Below the pieces are notes generated by a model. It saw nothing but the letters and a program-made list of their open reading frames with translations. It had not been told where the DNA came from and ran no database searches. Of a stretch of 64,000 bases of DNA, positions 34,945-44,801 are shown in pieces. Origin of the DNA: Chryseobacterium sp. StRB126 (GTDB lineage: Bacteria > Bacteroidota > Bacteroidia > Flavobacteriales > Weeksellaceae); the NCBI RefSeq assembly GCF_000829375.1, contig NZ_AP014624.1, positions 2,418,001 through 2,482,000 on the forward strand, given 5' to 3'. How positions within the stretch are numbered: the first letter of the stretch is position 1; the number at the start of each line of letters is the position of its first letter. The position numbers were made by a program, and so were the translations under genes.

Positions 34945-35458
34945 TCTTTGCGCCATTGCGTTTTTCAACCTAAAAAAGTCTCGCAGATTTTGGCGATTAC
35001 GCAGATTTTTAACCGCCGCGAATACACGAATATTTTTAAAATCTATTGTATTTTCTATGTGCTTAATGTGATGAAATTTAAATTGTTCTTAACCACATAG
35101 CTACATAGAATATTTTATTTATCAGAAGATGGCAGCTCATTGCTGAGTGAAACGCCCTTGCGAACTTTATATCATTACTATGAAATAAATCTTTGCGCCA
35201 TTGCGTTTTTCAACCTAAAAAAGTCTCGCAGATTTTGGCGATTACGCAGATTTTTAATCGCCGCGAATACACGAATATTTTTAAAATCTATTGTATTTTC
35301 TATGTGCTTAATGTGATGAAATTTAAATTGTTCTTAACCACATAGCTACATAGAATATTTTATTTATCAGAAGATGACAGCTCATTACTGAGTGAAACGC
35401 CCTTGCGAACTTTATATCATTATTATGAAAGAAATCTTTGCGCCTTTTGCGTTGGAAA
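34945..35458. repeat. Two tandem 245-bp repeats plus a partial third copy
   Basis: The unit starting TCTTTGCGCC occurs at 34945 and 35190 with exactly 245 bp spacing, then a short third start at 35435. Each unit holds ACGCAGATTTTTAA, GAATACACGAATATT and, at its end, the stretch CTGAGTGAAACGCCCTTGCG. That last stretch is the reverse complement of part of the 15.3-17.2 kb array unit, so both belong to one repeat family. The 34850-34944 stretch before it has related degenerate sequence. No gene is seen in 34850-35473. Confidence 0.9.
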
Positions 35459-35473
35459 TAACCATTTTCATTA

Positions 35474-35752
35474 CTAATTTTCATTCAATTCTTTGGCTTC
35501 ATCCCAGCATGCTGCACAAAGGATTTTATAATCACAATTGGTGAACCAGTCTTCCTGGTCCTGATCTGTTTCAATCTGTTTCTGGGATGCTTCACATGTA
35601 TTACACCAGGCATCAGGGCGGCCAAGGTCAGCATCATCAAATTCATGAAAGCCCACAGGAATTCTATCCAGAAGGCTATGGGCAAGATGGGTACACAGCA
35701 ACCCTATTTCCTGTTTCCCGTGCAGAGAACATTCAGTATATTTTTTTGACAT
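35474..35752 (-). CDS. Cysteine-rich small protein, probable metal binding
   Basis: This 92-residue protein contains seven cysteines, among them C50-x2-C53 and C79-x2-C82, with C8, C20 and C73 and nearby histidines. That pattern suggests one or two zinc-ribbon-like sites. No family is recognised. It is 17 nt downstream of the 253-residue protein gene on the same strand, and the two probably form an operon. It may be a metal-binding partner of that protein. Confidence 0.65.
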   Translation of the reverse strand: MSKKYTECSLHGKQEIGLLCTHLAHSLLDRIPVGFHEFDDADLGRPDAWCNTCEASQKQIETDQDQEDWFTNCDYKILCAACWDEAKELNEN

Positions 35753-35769
35753 TTTTAGTGAATAAAATT

Positions 35770-36531
35770 TTAGGTGTATTCAAAGCAGATTACTGCCTTT
35801 TTGATGGAATCATCATGGAATAAAAAAATCTGATCTGCCGCATTTTGCTGGAAATCATATCCTTCAATACAGCCGATATAGTCTAATAATTTATCATTCA
35901 GGGCTGGCTTGTTCGTGAGATTTTCGCCGCCAAAATCACTGTCTTCAAGGCTCTTTTTTTCAATATTAAGCTCTTCAAAGATACCATGTAATTTTTTTTC
36001 TGCTCTTTCAACCATATACTCAGAATCTTCATCTTTTTCAAGATCTTCAACGGTTAGCTGACGAAGTCTTTCCAGTCTGCGGATATCATCTACGGTAAGT
36101 CCAGGTCTGTAAGAGTATTTATCATACAGTTTTCCATGCTTATTGAAATAGGCTTTCTTCAACTGGTACATGGCTTCATTCATATTGTATTCAATTTCCA
36201 GCTCAGAAAATTCCTCACCATATTGTTCAGGCATGATCTCTGTAGAAGTCTGGAAATAATTCCAGTCGGCATCGAATTTATATTTGCCATCAATGATGTC
36301 AAAGCCCAGCATATCTGCTTTCGTAAACTGAGTATAATACTCTTCACGCTCTTCTCCTACACAGCCATCATAGATTTCCTTTACAGAGACAATATGAAGC
36401 CATTCATTTTTGGAAGGATCAAGCAGTTGGAGGTTAAAAGAGCAAATAGGGAGGAAGTATTTTTTGTGGTTTTCCAGATCTTCATAAAATACATCTTCAT
36501 AAGCCGGGAAAAGTTTAATCAGTTCACTCAT
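35770..36531 (-). CDS. Conserved-looking protein of unknown function
   Basis: This 253-residue acidic protein has no signal peptide or membrane segment. It begins with aromatic-rich stretches (YEDVFYEDLENHKKYFLPI) and has a long charged helical middle (LERLRQLTVEDLEKDEDSEY). I do not recognise its family; a distant link to DUF1963-like proteins is possible but unsupported. It is upstream of the Cys-rich gene. The frame is long and ends cleanly, so the gene is very likely real. Confidence 0.7.
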   Translation of the reverse strand: MSELIKLFPAYEDVFYEDLENHKKYFLPICSFNLQLLDPSKNEWLHIVSVKEIYDGCVGEEREEYYTQFTKADMLGFDIIDGKYKFDADWNYFQTSTEIMPEQYGEEFSELEIEYNMNEAMYQLKKAYFNKHGKLYDKYSYRPGLTVDDIRRLERLRQLTVEDLEKDEDSEYMVERAEKKLHGIFEELNIEKKSLEDSDFGGENLTNKPALNDKLLDYIGCIEGYDFQQNAADQIFLFHDDSIKKAVICFEYT

Positions 36532-36601
36532 AGAGTTGAAATTAATTTTTTAATAATTTAGTGTGTTCAAAAATACAATTAATTACAAGGATTCAAGAGG
36601 A

Positions 36602-37024
36602 TTAAAGTTTAATTTCACTCAGGACCTTGCTTAACAGATTGTTAAATTGTTCAAGTTCAGCCGGGCTAAGTATCACCATAGTTTGTCGGGTAATTTTTTT
36701 TCGGAATGTTTCAGAGTTTTCAATTACAAATTTTCCTTTTTCAGTAGCAGAGAGTATGAATTTTCTGCGATCTGTCTCATCCTGTTCCTGAGTAATAAAA
36801 TCATTGTTGATAAGGGGTTTCAGCTGCTTTGAAACTGCTGCCGGAGTGATTTTAAAGGCGGAAGCGATCTCTTTTCCTGTTGATCCTTTTTTACGCAAGA
36901 CAAATTCAATGATGTTATAATGGGATGCTGTTATACCATTGATATCTCCCTTGTTCATGTGGGCAAGGATAAGGCATTGGAAATCGGTAAAAGTATCAAA
37001 AAATTTTTTTTCAATGGGTTTCAT
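36602..37024 (-). CDS. MarR-family transcriptional regulator
   Basis: This 140-residue protein has the winged-helix core of MarR regulators (GSTGKEIASAFKITPAAVSKQLKPL, then EQDETDRRKFILSATEKG for the wing). Such proteins usually repress efflux or detoxification genes until a drug binds. It diverges from a UvrA-like ABC gene across 50 nt that holds a perfect palindrome, so it probably controls both genes. TAACTTTG inside the palindrome could be its -7 element. Confidence 0.92.
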   Translation of the reverse strand: MKPIEKKFFDTFTDFQCLILAHMNKGDINGITASHYNIIEFVLRKKGSTGKEIASAFKITPAAVSKQLKPLINNDFITQEQDETDRRKFILSATEKGKFVIENSETFRKKITRQTMVILSPAELEQFNNLLSKVLSEIKL

Positions 37025-37045
37025 GGAATAAATTGATTAACTTAG

Positions 37046-37065
37046 TTAACTTTTAACAAAGTTAA
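37046..37065. promoter_or_regulatory. Palindromic operator between MarR and UvrA-like genes
   Basis: TTAACTTT (37046-37053) and AAAGTTAA (37058-37065) form a perfect 8-4-8 palindrome. A further TTAACTT half-site lies at 37037-37043. It sits 10 nt upstream of the UvrA-like start codon, so binding would block initiation there. Confidence 0.75.
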
Positions 37066-37074
37066 TGATTTAAA

Positions 37075-39324
37075 ATGGAAAACATAGAAATTACAAAGGC
37101 AAGACAGAATAATCTCAAAAATATTTCCATACAAATACCCAAATATAAGATCGTTGTTTTTACGGGAGTATCAGGTTCTGGGAAATCTTCTCTGGTATTT
37201 GAGACCATAGGAGCAGAGGCACAGCGTCAGATTAATGAAACACAGAACAGTTTCATCAGGAATCGGTTACAGCATTACGGAATCCCGGATGTAGATAAAA
37301 TTGAAAACCTGAATGTTCCTATTATCATCAATCAGAAGAGATTGGGCGGAAATGCACGTTCCACAGTAGGAACCGCGGCAGATGTTTATGCTTCTCTGAG
37401 GCTCTTGTTTTCAAGAATGGGACATCCTTTTGTAGGGTATTCCAATGTGTTTTCGTTCAATAACCCGCAGGGAATGTGTACTGAATGCGAGGGGTTGGGT
37501 TTTGTACAGACAGTGGATATTAAAACCCTTATCGATCAGACAAAATCTTTAAATGAGGGAGCAATTCAGTTTCCAACCTTTCAGCCCGGAGGATGGCGTT
37601 TAACAAGATATACACAGTCTGGCTATTTTGATAATGATAAAAAGTTGAAAGATTTTACTTCCCAGGAGTTAGACATTTTGTTATACGCAATAGAGCATAA
37701 ACCTAAACATCCGGATGAAAATTGGGGGAAAACTGTAAAATATGAAGGAATTATTCCCCGAATTGAAAAAACATTTCTAAAAAAAGATTCCAAAGAAAAC
37801 CTGACAAGAAAAGATGCTTTGCGTAATGTGGTGGTCACGAAGGAATGCCCATCCTGCCAGGGAAAAAGGTTGAATGAAAAGATTTTGAGCTGTAAGATCA
37901 AAGGTAAAAATATAGCAGACTGTACAGCGCTTTCCATTGATGAGCTATTGGAGTTTATCAACAGTCTGGAATCAGAAGCTTATGAAGTAATTATTAAAGA
38001 ACTTTCCGGAAAGCTGCAGAATATCATTAATATCGGTTTACAGTATCTTACACTGGAGCGAAGTACCAACACACTTTCAGGAGGTGAATCTCAACGGATA
38101 AAAATGGTGAAAAGTTTGGGAAATAGTCTCGTAGACTTGCTCTATATCTTTGATGAACCAAGTATTGGTTTACACCCTAAGGATCTTGAGAATATTAATC
38201 ACATGATACAACAGATCAAGGATAAAGGCAACTCTGTTTTGGTAGTGGAGCATGATCCGGATGTTATCAAAAGGGCCGATTGGATCATAGATATGGGACC
38301 GGGCTCAGGAAAAAATGGCGGTGAGGTAATTTATGAAGGCGATTTTACCAATTTAAAAAAATCTAAAGGAAAAACAGGGGCTTATTTTAAGAGAAAGACT
38401 GCTATTAAAGGCTTGTACCGAAAGCCTAAAGGTTATCTTGAGATCAGAAATGCTAATCTCCATAACCTTAAAAATATAAGTGTCAATATCCCGGTAGGGG
38501 TTATGACTGTTGTTACCGGCGTAGCGGGTTCCGGAAAAAGTACTTTAATTAATCATGTTCTGCCTGCATTTTATCAGGATTTAACGGTGATAGACCAGTC
38601 TTTGTTTACAGCAAGTAACCGCTCTAATCTTTTAACCTATTTAAACCTCTCTGATACTGTACGAAAATTGTTTTCAGAATGTAATCATGTTTCGGAAAAA
38701 CTTTTTAGCCGGAATAGTGAAGGAGCCTGTAAAAATTGTAAGGGATTGGGAGTGGAAAAGATAGATTTAGCTTTTATGGATGATATAGAACAGCCATGTG
38801 AAGTATGTGGTGGTTCCGGGTTTGATCCGAAAGTTCTTCAATATCAATATCATCATCAAAATATTGTTGATGTAATGAATATGACGGTATTAGAGGCAAA
38901 GGATTCTTTTACAGATAAAAATATTGCCAAAAGCATTGATCTCCTGATAAAACTGGGGCTGGATTATCTGACATTAGGGCAACGGCTGGATAGTTTTTCC
39001 GGAGGCGAAAGGCAGCGTTTGAAACTCACCAGAGAACTGAAGAATACGAATCAGATTATTGTGCTGGATGAGCCAAGTACAGGGCTTCATCCAAGCGATA
39101 CTCAAAAGCTGCTGTCTTTTTTTAATGATCTTGTAGACCAGAATAATACATTAATTGTTATAGAACACAACCTGGACATTATTGCTCAGGCTGACTGGAT
39201 TATTGATATCGGTCCAGGTGCCGGAAAATTTGGCGGAAAAGTTCTGTTTGAAGGAACACCTGAAAAATTATTGAAAAATAACATCTCTTATACTGCGGAA
39301 TTTTTGAGAAAACATATTGAATAA
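37075..39324 (+). CDS. UvrA-like ABC ATPase (UvrA2/DrrC type)
   Basis: This 749-residue protein has two ABC modules with Walker A GVSGSGKSSL (about 31-40) and GVAGSGKSTL (about 482-491), signatures LSGGESQRIK and FSGGERQRLK, and Zn-type CxxC pairs (CTECEGLG, CPSCQG, CKNCKGLG, CEVCGGSG). True UvrA is about 940 residues; the missing part includes the UvrB-binding region. Short UvrA-like proteins are tied to drug resistance (for example DrrC) by removing intercalating drugs from DNA. The divergent MarR gene supports drug-responsive control. Confidence 0.88.
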   Translation: MENIEITKARQNNLKNISIQIPKYKIVVFTGVSGSGKSSLVFETIGAEAQRQINETQNSFIRNRLQHYGIPDVDKIENLNVPIIINQKRLGGNARSTVGTAADVYASLRLLFSRMGHPFVGYSNVFSFNNPQGMCTECEGLGFVQTVDIKTLIDQTKSLNEGAIQFPTFQPGGWRLTRYTQSGYFDNDKKLKDFTSQELDILLYAIEHKPKHPDENWGKTVKYEGIIPRIEKTFLKKDSKENLTRKDALRNVVVTKECPSCQGKRLNEKILSCKIKGKNIADCTALSIDELLEFINSLESEAYEVIIKELSGKLQNIINIGLQYLTLERSTNTLSGGESQRIKMVKSLGNSLVDLLYIFDEPSIGLHPKDLENINHMIQQIKDKGNSVLVVEHDPDVIKRADWIIDMGPGSGKNGGEVIYEGDFTNLKKSKGKTGAYFKRKTAIKGLYRKPKGYLEIRNANLHNLKNISVNIPVGVMTVVTGVAGSGKSTLINHVLPAFYQDLTVIDQSLFTASNRSNLLTYLNLSDTVRKLFSECNHVSEKLFSRNSEGACKNCKGLGVEKIDLAFMDDIEQPCEVCGGSGFDPKVLQYQYHHQNIVDVMNMTVLEAKDSFTDKNIAKSIDLLIKLGLDYLTLGQRLDSFSGGERQRLKLTRELKNTNQIIVLDEPSTGLHPSDTQKLLSFFNDLVDQNNTLIVIEHNLDIIAQADWIIDIGPGAGKFGGKVLFEGTPEKLLKNNISYTAEFLRKHIE

Positions 39325-39557
39325 AAATAAACCATTAAGACTTTAAAGAGGACAAGAAAAATGAAGATTAAATCTTTTGATTTTAAGTATATTTCCACCT
39401 TCAAGCGAAGCTTATCTTAATCCTTCTTAAACCTTTATTAATCCTAATGGTTTAGAGTAATTATCTAAACAAAAATTTAATCACAGATATTCATTAATTC
39501 TGATGCAGAATCATTGTGCTATTGGTGAGAAAATTAGTGTTATTTGTGTTTAAAAAA

Positions 39558-40595
39558 TCACTGTTTTGTTTTTATAGCGGTTTGAATTCTCTCCTCAATA
39601 AGCCTCCAGTCATACATATGAAAAACTCTCCCGTTACTCATGGCTACAAAGACTCCTTTTGGAAATTTTGGACCTAAATTTACGTTCGTTACTTCCGAAC
39701 CATCACTTTCAAGAGTAGAAACAGGGATGGCAGCAATTTTTCCTTTGGCAGGGTTTTCTCTCAGATAAACATTAAAAGAATCATTCTGTTGATCGGAAAC
39801 CAAAATATATCCTTTGTTTTTGGAAGTAGGATAGATGGATATACCCTCTACATCAGATGTAAAATCTCCTTGTCCGAAAACAAGAAGCTCTTCATTTCCT
39901 TTTGCCGGATCTGCATAATATTGGTGAACGCCAAATTGTTCATCAGAGTAATAAATATATCCCAGTTCATCGTCCACTGCGATACTTTCTATCTCTTTTA
40001 AACCGCTGTATTTTCCAAACTTGCGGACAACATCTCCAGTGATACTTCCGTTCTTTTCCGAAAGCTTATATTGCCATAAATAACCGTTTTTTGGTCCGGA
40101 TTTTCTTCCAACAATCACAAAAATATTTCCTGTTTCCGGTTTTTTATACATAGAAATTCCCATTGGTCCACGTTCTGTTTCTCCTTCGAATACCGATATT
40201 TCGCCAACCTCTTTCAGCTCAGGAAGAGAATACAGCTTTACTTTATTGGTTTCGCGCTCTGTAACTGCTGCAATGTCTGTCTTTTTACCATTTAACACAA
40301 AACCATATTCAATATCCACGTTATTAGGACGTTTAAGCCCTAATGCTTTATGGGTGATTTTACCATTCAGATCAAAGACATACAATCCGCCATCAGTATC
40401 TTTATCTGTCCCGATGATGATACTCTTTGAGGCATCTTTGGGATTGATCCATATGGCAGGATCATCGGTATCATGCACTACGGTTTCTGTAATAACAGTT
40501 GGTTTTAATTTTTCTGCTGATTGGTTTTGCCCTTTGCAGCTCATCACGAAAGGAAGAGTTGCAAGTGCCGCTATATAATATGTTATCTTCTTCAT
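39558..40595 (-). CDS. Beta-propeller phytase lipoprotein
   Basis: This 345-residue protein has a lipoprotein signal (MKKITYYIAALATLPFVMSC, Cys at 20) and the phytase motif HDTDDPAIW (about 41-49), with further repeated blades rich in Asp/Glu (GIEYGF-like and VEGISIY) for calcium and phosphate. Beta-propeller phytases release phosphate from inositol hexakisphosphate. It follows the TonB receptor gene by 4 nt on the same strand, a known pairing for phytate or other organophosphate use. Anchoring should hold it at the outer membrane. Confidence 0.9.
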   Translation of the reverse strand: MKKITYYIAALATLPFVMSCKGQNQSAEKLKPTVITETVVHDTDDPAIWINPKDASKSIIIGTDKDTDGGLYVFDLNGKITHKALGLKRPNNVDIEYGFVLNGKKTDIAAVTERETNKVKLYSLPELKEVGEISVFEGETERGPMGISMYKKPETGNIFVIVGRKSGPKNGYLWQYKLSEKNGSITGDVVRKFGKYSGLKEIESIAVDDELGYIYYSDEQFGVHQYYADPAKGNEELLVFGQGDFTSDVEGISIYPTSKNKGYILVSDQQNDSFNVYLRENPAKGKIAAIPVSTLESDGSEVTNVNLGPKFPKGVFVAMSNGRVFHMYDWRLIEERIQTAIKTKQ

Positions 40596-40599
40596 GTTC

Positions 40600-43410
40600 T
40601 TAAAAATCGAATTTCACTCCTAGGGTAAATCTGGGTCTGTAGTATTCTGCCTGTGCCGTTCTGCTTGGAATACCCTGGTAATATCTTAACGGCTGATTGG
40701 TAAGATTATTGGCTTCTGCAAAAAACCTTAGCTGGCTTGTAATTTTATAGGAAGCATTGGCATCCAGGAAAAACTGTTTATCATAATAGCGGTCATCAAA
40801 AGATTTACCACCCAGTTCATCAATATAATGAGAAGCATAATTCATGGAAACTCTGGCAGAAAAACGTTTGTTTTCCCATGAAAGCGATCCGTTGAACATA
40901 TGGGGAGCAGCTCCCGGAAAGCCTACATCCGTTCTTTCAGTACCTTCTTCATTCGTAATTCCTTTAGCCTTTGAATGGGTATAGGTATAGTTTACGTAAA
41001 TTCCCATACCTTTCCAGAATGCTCCAGGAATAAAATCCAATTGTCTTTGTAAAGCGACTTCAAAACCATAAATGTCTACATTATCACCATTACGCTGTTG
41101 GGTAAACTTCCAGTTGCTTTCTCCTGCAGGAATAGGATTGGACTGTCCTGCAAAATCGTTGGCAAAATCATTAGCCGTATAATTTCTGCGGGAAAAAGTA
41201 TAAATAAAGTCTTTCAGGTTTTTGTAAAAAATACCTCCGGACAGAATTCCCACAGACTTAAAGTACTTTTCTGCCATGAAATCGAAATTGTAAGCGTAGG
41301 TTGCTTTCAGGTTAGGATTTCCCGCTGAAACAATTTCGTCTTCTGAAATAACGTTAAGATAAGGTACCAACGAGTAATAATTGGGGCGGGCAAGGGCAGT
41401 GGTAAATGCTGCACGAAGGACAAGATCCTGAACCGGAACATATTTAAAAGACAGGTTAGGAAGGACATTGGTGTAGGTATTGGTATTATTGATTTTTCCC
41501 ACCAGATCACTCTCATTCATAACGTAATTTCCGGTATAATCAATTTTGGTGGTTTCTACACGAGCTCCTACGATCATAGAGAGTTTATCATTAAAATCCT
41601 GGTCCCAACGGATATATCCTGCATAGATTTGCTCTTTTGCGCTATAATTGTTGGAAAGGAATTTTGAAGGTTTGGATTTTCCATTGAATAAGGCAGGATT
41701 AAACAGATCCAATCCACCTAAATAGGCAGGATCAACAAATGCCCCCGGAACATAATTTCCTGGCTGAAAGTTATGTCCGTCAAGATATTGTGTAGGCACA
41801 GACAGAAGGCTTCCCATGCTGCTCGTAGGTGTAAATGCATAAAAGTCATTCTCTCTTTCTTTCTCTTTCAAACGAAGCCTTGCACCGGTACGAAGTCTTC
41901 CTTTTTGACCATCAATTACAGAAAACGGAAAACGTACATTCACCTTAGCTCCAAATTCCTTTTCCTGAGTATAGCTATTAGCATCAGAAAGATCGCTTAA
42001 TTTATAGCTTCCCAGGTTGTCTGCTGCAAGAAGATTGAACATAGGAGTTCTTGGGTTGCTAAGGTCCGGAGAAAAGTTCATTTTACTGTTCTCAAATTCT
42101 ATATATCGCTGATGGGGTTTGTCTTCACTTGCAATAGCATAATTCATAGACCAATCGAGGTCAACTTTGGAGCCCAATAAATGTTCTCCTCTTAAGGCGT
42201 AATTTTGAACTTTTTGCTTTTCAAGGCGGGTATTGTCATTAGCGGCATCTCCGCCTTTGTTTTGCCTTGTGATACTGCCTTTCCAGTCTATAATTTCAGA
42301 TTCATCTGCATTGTAAACCGGTTTTATTTTATAGCCTAATGCAAATCTGTTTTCCTTATCATTTCTGAAATTATACATGGCTGAAGCATAGATCTTGTTT
42401 TTAGAATTAAATTCATAATCCATATTCAAATCAAAACTATGTCTGATGCGGTGCTCATTATAGTGACGAACGCCCATTTTACTTACATAAACCGTTTGAG
42501 CCCTATCATTGGCCTGGCTCCATACGGGTTCTATATTGTCTGAACCAAAATTATTGTTGTTATAGGAAAAACTGAATACAGCTCCTAGTTTTTTATTCAG
42601 GAAACGGTTTCCATAGACCAATCCTGCAGTATAGTTTCCCTTTTCACGGATAGGATTGTATCCGCCCGCCAATGTTGCAGAGATCCTTTGTCCGTTAGGA
42701 GAAGCTCTGGTAATCAGGTTTACTGAACCACCGATGGCATCGGCATCCATATCAGGAGTAAGGGTTTTATTAACTTCAATGGTAGAGATCATATCAGAAG
42801 GAATAAGGTCCATCTGAACATTTCGGTTATCGCCTTCAGCAGAAGGAATCCTGTCTCCATTTAAGGTCACAGAGTTCAGATTGGGAGCAAGACCTCTGAT
42901 GATTAGATTTCTGGCTTCACCCTGATCGTTCTGTATCGTAATCCCAGGGACACGTTTTAAGGCATCTCCGATATTGGCATCAGGAAAACGTCCGATTTGA
43001 TCGGAAGAGATCACATTCGTGATGTTGGAGTTGTTCTTTTGCTTGTTTAAAGCTCTTGCCTGATTCTTCAACGTAGCTCCGGAAACCACAATTTCCCCAA
43101 TACTTGTTTCCTTTTTATTGAAAATAATGTTCTGTTGGGTATTTTTGTCAGACGCGATAATCACATCATACTGATGCGTACCATACCCCAGATAATCTAC
43201 TTTCATGGTGTAATTTCCGGGTGGAACATTCAGAAATACAAAATTTCCATGCTCATCGGATGTTGTATAGATATTACCCGGACTTAAGGAGATTTTAGCT
43301 CCCGGCAGTGCAATTTTAGAGTCGTCATTAATGTTTCCGGAAAGAGTGCCGGTTTGTGCATAAAAAAAAATAGAAGCACAAAATAAAACAGATGTAAAAA
43401 TTTTCTTCAC
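40600..43410 (-). CDS. TonB-dependent receptor paired with phytase
   Basis: This 936-residue receptor begins at a GTG with a signal peptide (cleavage near FYAQ-T). It has a carboxypeptidase-like domain (20-110), a plug (about 110-245 with IGDALKRVPGI, and TPDMDADAIGG) and a barrel ending in KFDF. There is no STN domain and no SusD partner. TAATTTTG at 43445-43438 is a possible -7 element. The phytase gene starts 4 nt after its stop. It probably imports inositol phosphates or the products of the phytase. Confidence 0.9.
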   Translation of the reverse strand: MKKIFTSVLFCASIFFYAQTGTLSGNINDDSKIALPGAKISLSPGNIYTTSDEHGNFVFLNVPPGNYTMKVDYLGYGTHQYDVIIASDKNTQQNIIFNKKETSIGEIVVSGATLKNQARALNKQKNNSNITNVISSDQIGRFPDANIGDALKRVPGITIQNDQGEARNLIIRGLAPNLNSVTLNGDRIPSAEGDNRNVQMDLIPSDMISTIEVNKTLTPDMDADAIGGSVNLITRASPNGQRISATLAGGYNPIREKGNYTAGLVYGNRFLNKKLGAVFSFSYNNNNFGSDNIEPVWSQANDRAQTVYVSKMGVRHYNEHRIRHSFDLNMDYEFNSKNKIYASAMYNFRNDKENRFALGYKIKPVYNADESEIIDWKGSITRQNKGGDAANDNTRLEKQKVQNYALRGEHLLGSKVDLDWSMNYAIASEDKPHQRYIEFENSKMNFSPDLSNPRTPMFNLLAADNLGSYKLSDLSDANSYTQEKEFGAKVNVRFPFSVIDGQKGRLRTGARLRLKEKERENDFYAFTPTSSMGSLLSVPTQYLDGHNFQPGNYVPGAFVDPAYLGGLDLFNPALFNGKSKPSKFLSNNYSAKEQIYAGYIRWDQDFNDKLSMIVGARVETTKIDYTGNYVMNESDLVGKINNTNTYTNVLPNLSFKYVPVQDLVLRAAFTTALARPNYYSLVPYLNVISEDEIVSAGNPNLKATYAYNFDFMAEKYFKSVGILSGGIFYKNLKDFIYTFSRRNYTANDFANDFAGQSNPIPAGESNWKFTQQRNGDNVDIYGFEVALQRQLDFIPGAFWKGMGIYVNYTYTHSKAKGITNEEGTERTDVGFPGAAPHMFNGSLSWENKRFSARVSMNYASHYIDELGGKSFDDRYYDKQFFLDANASYKITSQLRFFAEANNLTNQPLRYYQGIPSRTAQAEYYRPRFTLGVKFDF

Positions 43411-43580
43411 TTTCTTGTAATTAGATAAAAATCACAACAAAATTAAACGTCTGTTTGGGATATGCTTTGAAGTTAAAATTAACGTTGTTTTAAGATTTGT
43501 TAATAAAGGAATTTTAAATCCTGATCAGATTAAAAAGCTGTTTCCATATGTCTACGCAAACAGCTCTTTAAGCGTGGTGT

Positions 43581-44699
43581 TTAAGATCTGAATTCTGACT
43601 GAAATTCTCTGAACGCTTTGCCAAATTCCTCTGTGAGTTCATAATTGCTGAATTCGTATTCTTCCCGAAGTCCCGTTTGGGTAGAAAGTCTTATATTTCC
43701 ATAACGCACTACCGGGATCTGATAATTACTTTTGAATCTTTTGTCTCGTGTGCCATTTTTATTGACCTTAGCCCAAGTCTGGCCAATGATTTTGGAATCC
43801 CTGGGAACCGTTGAAGTTTCTGTGAAACGGGTGTAAGTTTGCTGAAAATTCAGTTCATTAATTCCAATAATGGCAAAGTTAGTTTCGTTGGTATACATGA
43901 CAATGAAAGTAGGATAAATGTAAATATCCGCTCCATTTGCATTTTTCATGTACAATGCTTGATAATCTGACTTTATATAAGAAATAGCTCTCAATTCAAA
44001 ATTAACCTGTCTTCTGCTCACGATTGTACCTGCAGAAGAACGCGTTGCAACTCTATCCTGAAAATGGGCACTGGTGATATCCCATATTTTCTGAGAAGTA
44101 GTAAGCTTTTTGAAAGATTCATATGCTTTTTCAAATTTTCTTTTAATATCACTGTCAAAATCAATTTCGAGATTTACATAGCATTTCTCAATCATTTCTT
44201 TTGTCTGCTTAATAGCTTCCTGCTGGGTTTTGATATCACGATCTGAATTTTGCGGAATTTCTTTCTTAATAAGTCCATAAAGAAATACATAGCTTAGAAT
44301 TTTTTTTGCCTTTGTAGCAGAAAGCGCCCGGGTAATTTTTCTGAGATCAGAATTCAGATCTTTTTTCTGCTGCTGAGCTAAAATAATAGCTTCTTTAATG
44401 CCCTGCATGTTTTGGCTTGTAATTTCATGAATATCAGCACTGAAAATATTTTCTTCTAAAAGGTAAGGTTGAGCTTCAGGAATCGCGGGATAAGATGAAA
44501 CTGGCTTAGGTCTTGATGGAGAACCGGACAGTTTATGACGGGTAGAAAATCCAAGAACATTAGTATTAACAGTTGTTCCGGATTTGCCGAAGTTAATACT
44601 GGCTCCTTTTACACCAATAGTAGTAGATATTCCTCTTTTACTAAAATTAAGGTGTACACCAGGTATTATTTTGATTCTCTTTCTGTAGCTCCAAGCCAT
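43581..44699 (-). CDS. DUF4236 domain protein
   Basis: This 372-residue protein opens with the DUF4236 domain (FxKRIKIIPGVHLNFSKRG form, residues 5-20, then ISTTIGVKGASINFGKSG). It is followed by a long helical middle with coiled-coil character and a beta-rich C-terminal part. DUF4236 occurs in many bacteria and phages without a known function. No membrane segment is seen. It stands alone; a TAATTTTG at 44737-44730 could start its transcript. Confidence 0.85.
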   Translation of the reverse strand: MAWSYRKRIKIIPGVHLNFSKRGISTTIGVKGASINFGKSGTTVNTNVLGFSTRHKLSGSPSRPKPVSSYPAIPEAQPYLLEENIFSADIHEITSQNMQGIKEAIILAQQQKKDLNSDLRKITRALSATKAKKILSYVFLYGLIKKEIPQNSDRDIKTQQEAIKQTKEMIEKCYVNLEIDFDSDIKRKFEKAYESFKKLTTSQKIWDITSAHFQDRVATRSSAGTIVSRRQVNFELRAISYIKSDYQALYMKNANGADIYIYPTFIVMYTNETNFAIIGINELNFQQTYTRFTETSTVPRDSKIIGQTWAKVNKNGTRDKRFKSNYQIPVVRYGNIRLSTQTGLREEYEFSNYELTEEFGKAFREFQSEFRS

Positions 44700-44801
44700 G
44701 ATTATTGTTTTTTAGATTATTTTGTGAGCCAAAATTAACCAGCAATACTATAATTTATTTACGGGAAACCGTAAGTGGAGGGTTTTGTGTAAAACCTGTC
44801 T

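Noticed and set aside
37623..37961. Reverse-strand 112-codon frame inside the UvrA-like gene
   Set aside because: It is antisense to a conserved ATPase and its translated text shows no domain.
40600..43410. SusC-type glycan receptor
   Set aside because: No SusD partner or glycoside hydrolase is nearby; the phytase gene is the direct neighbour.
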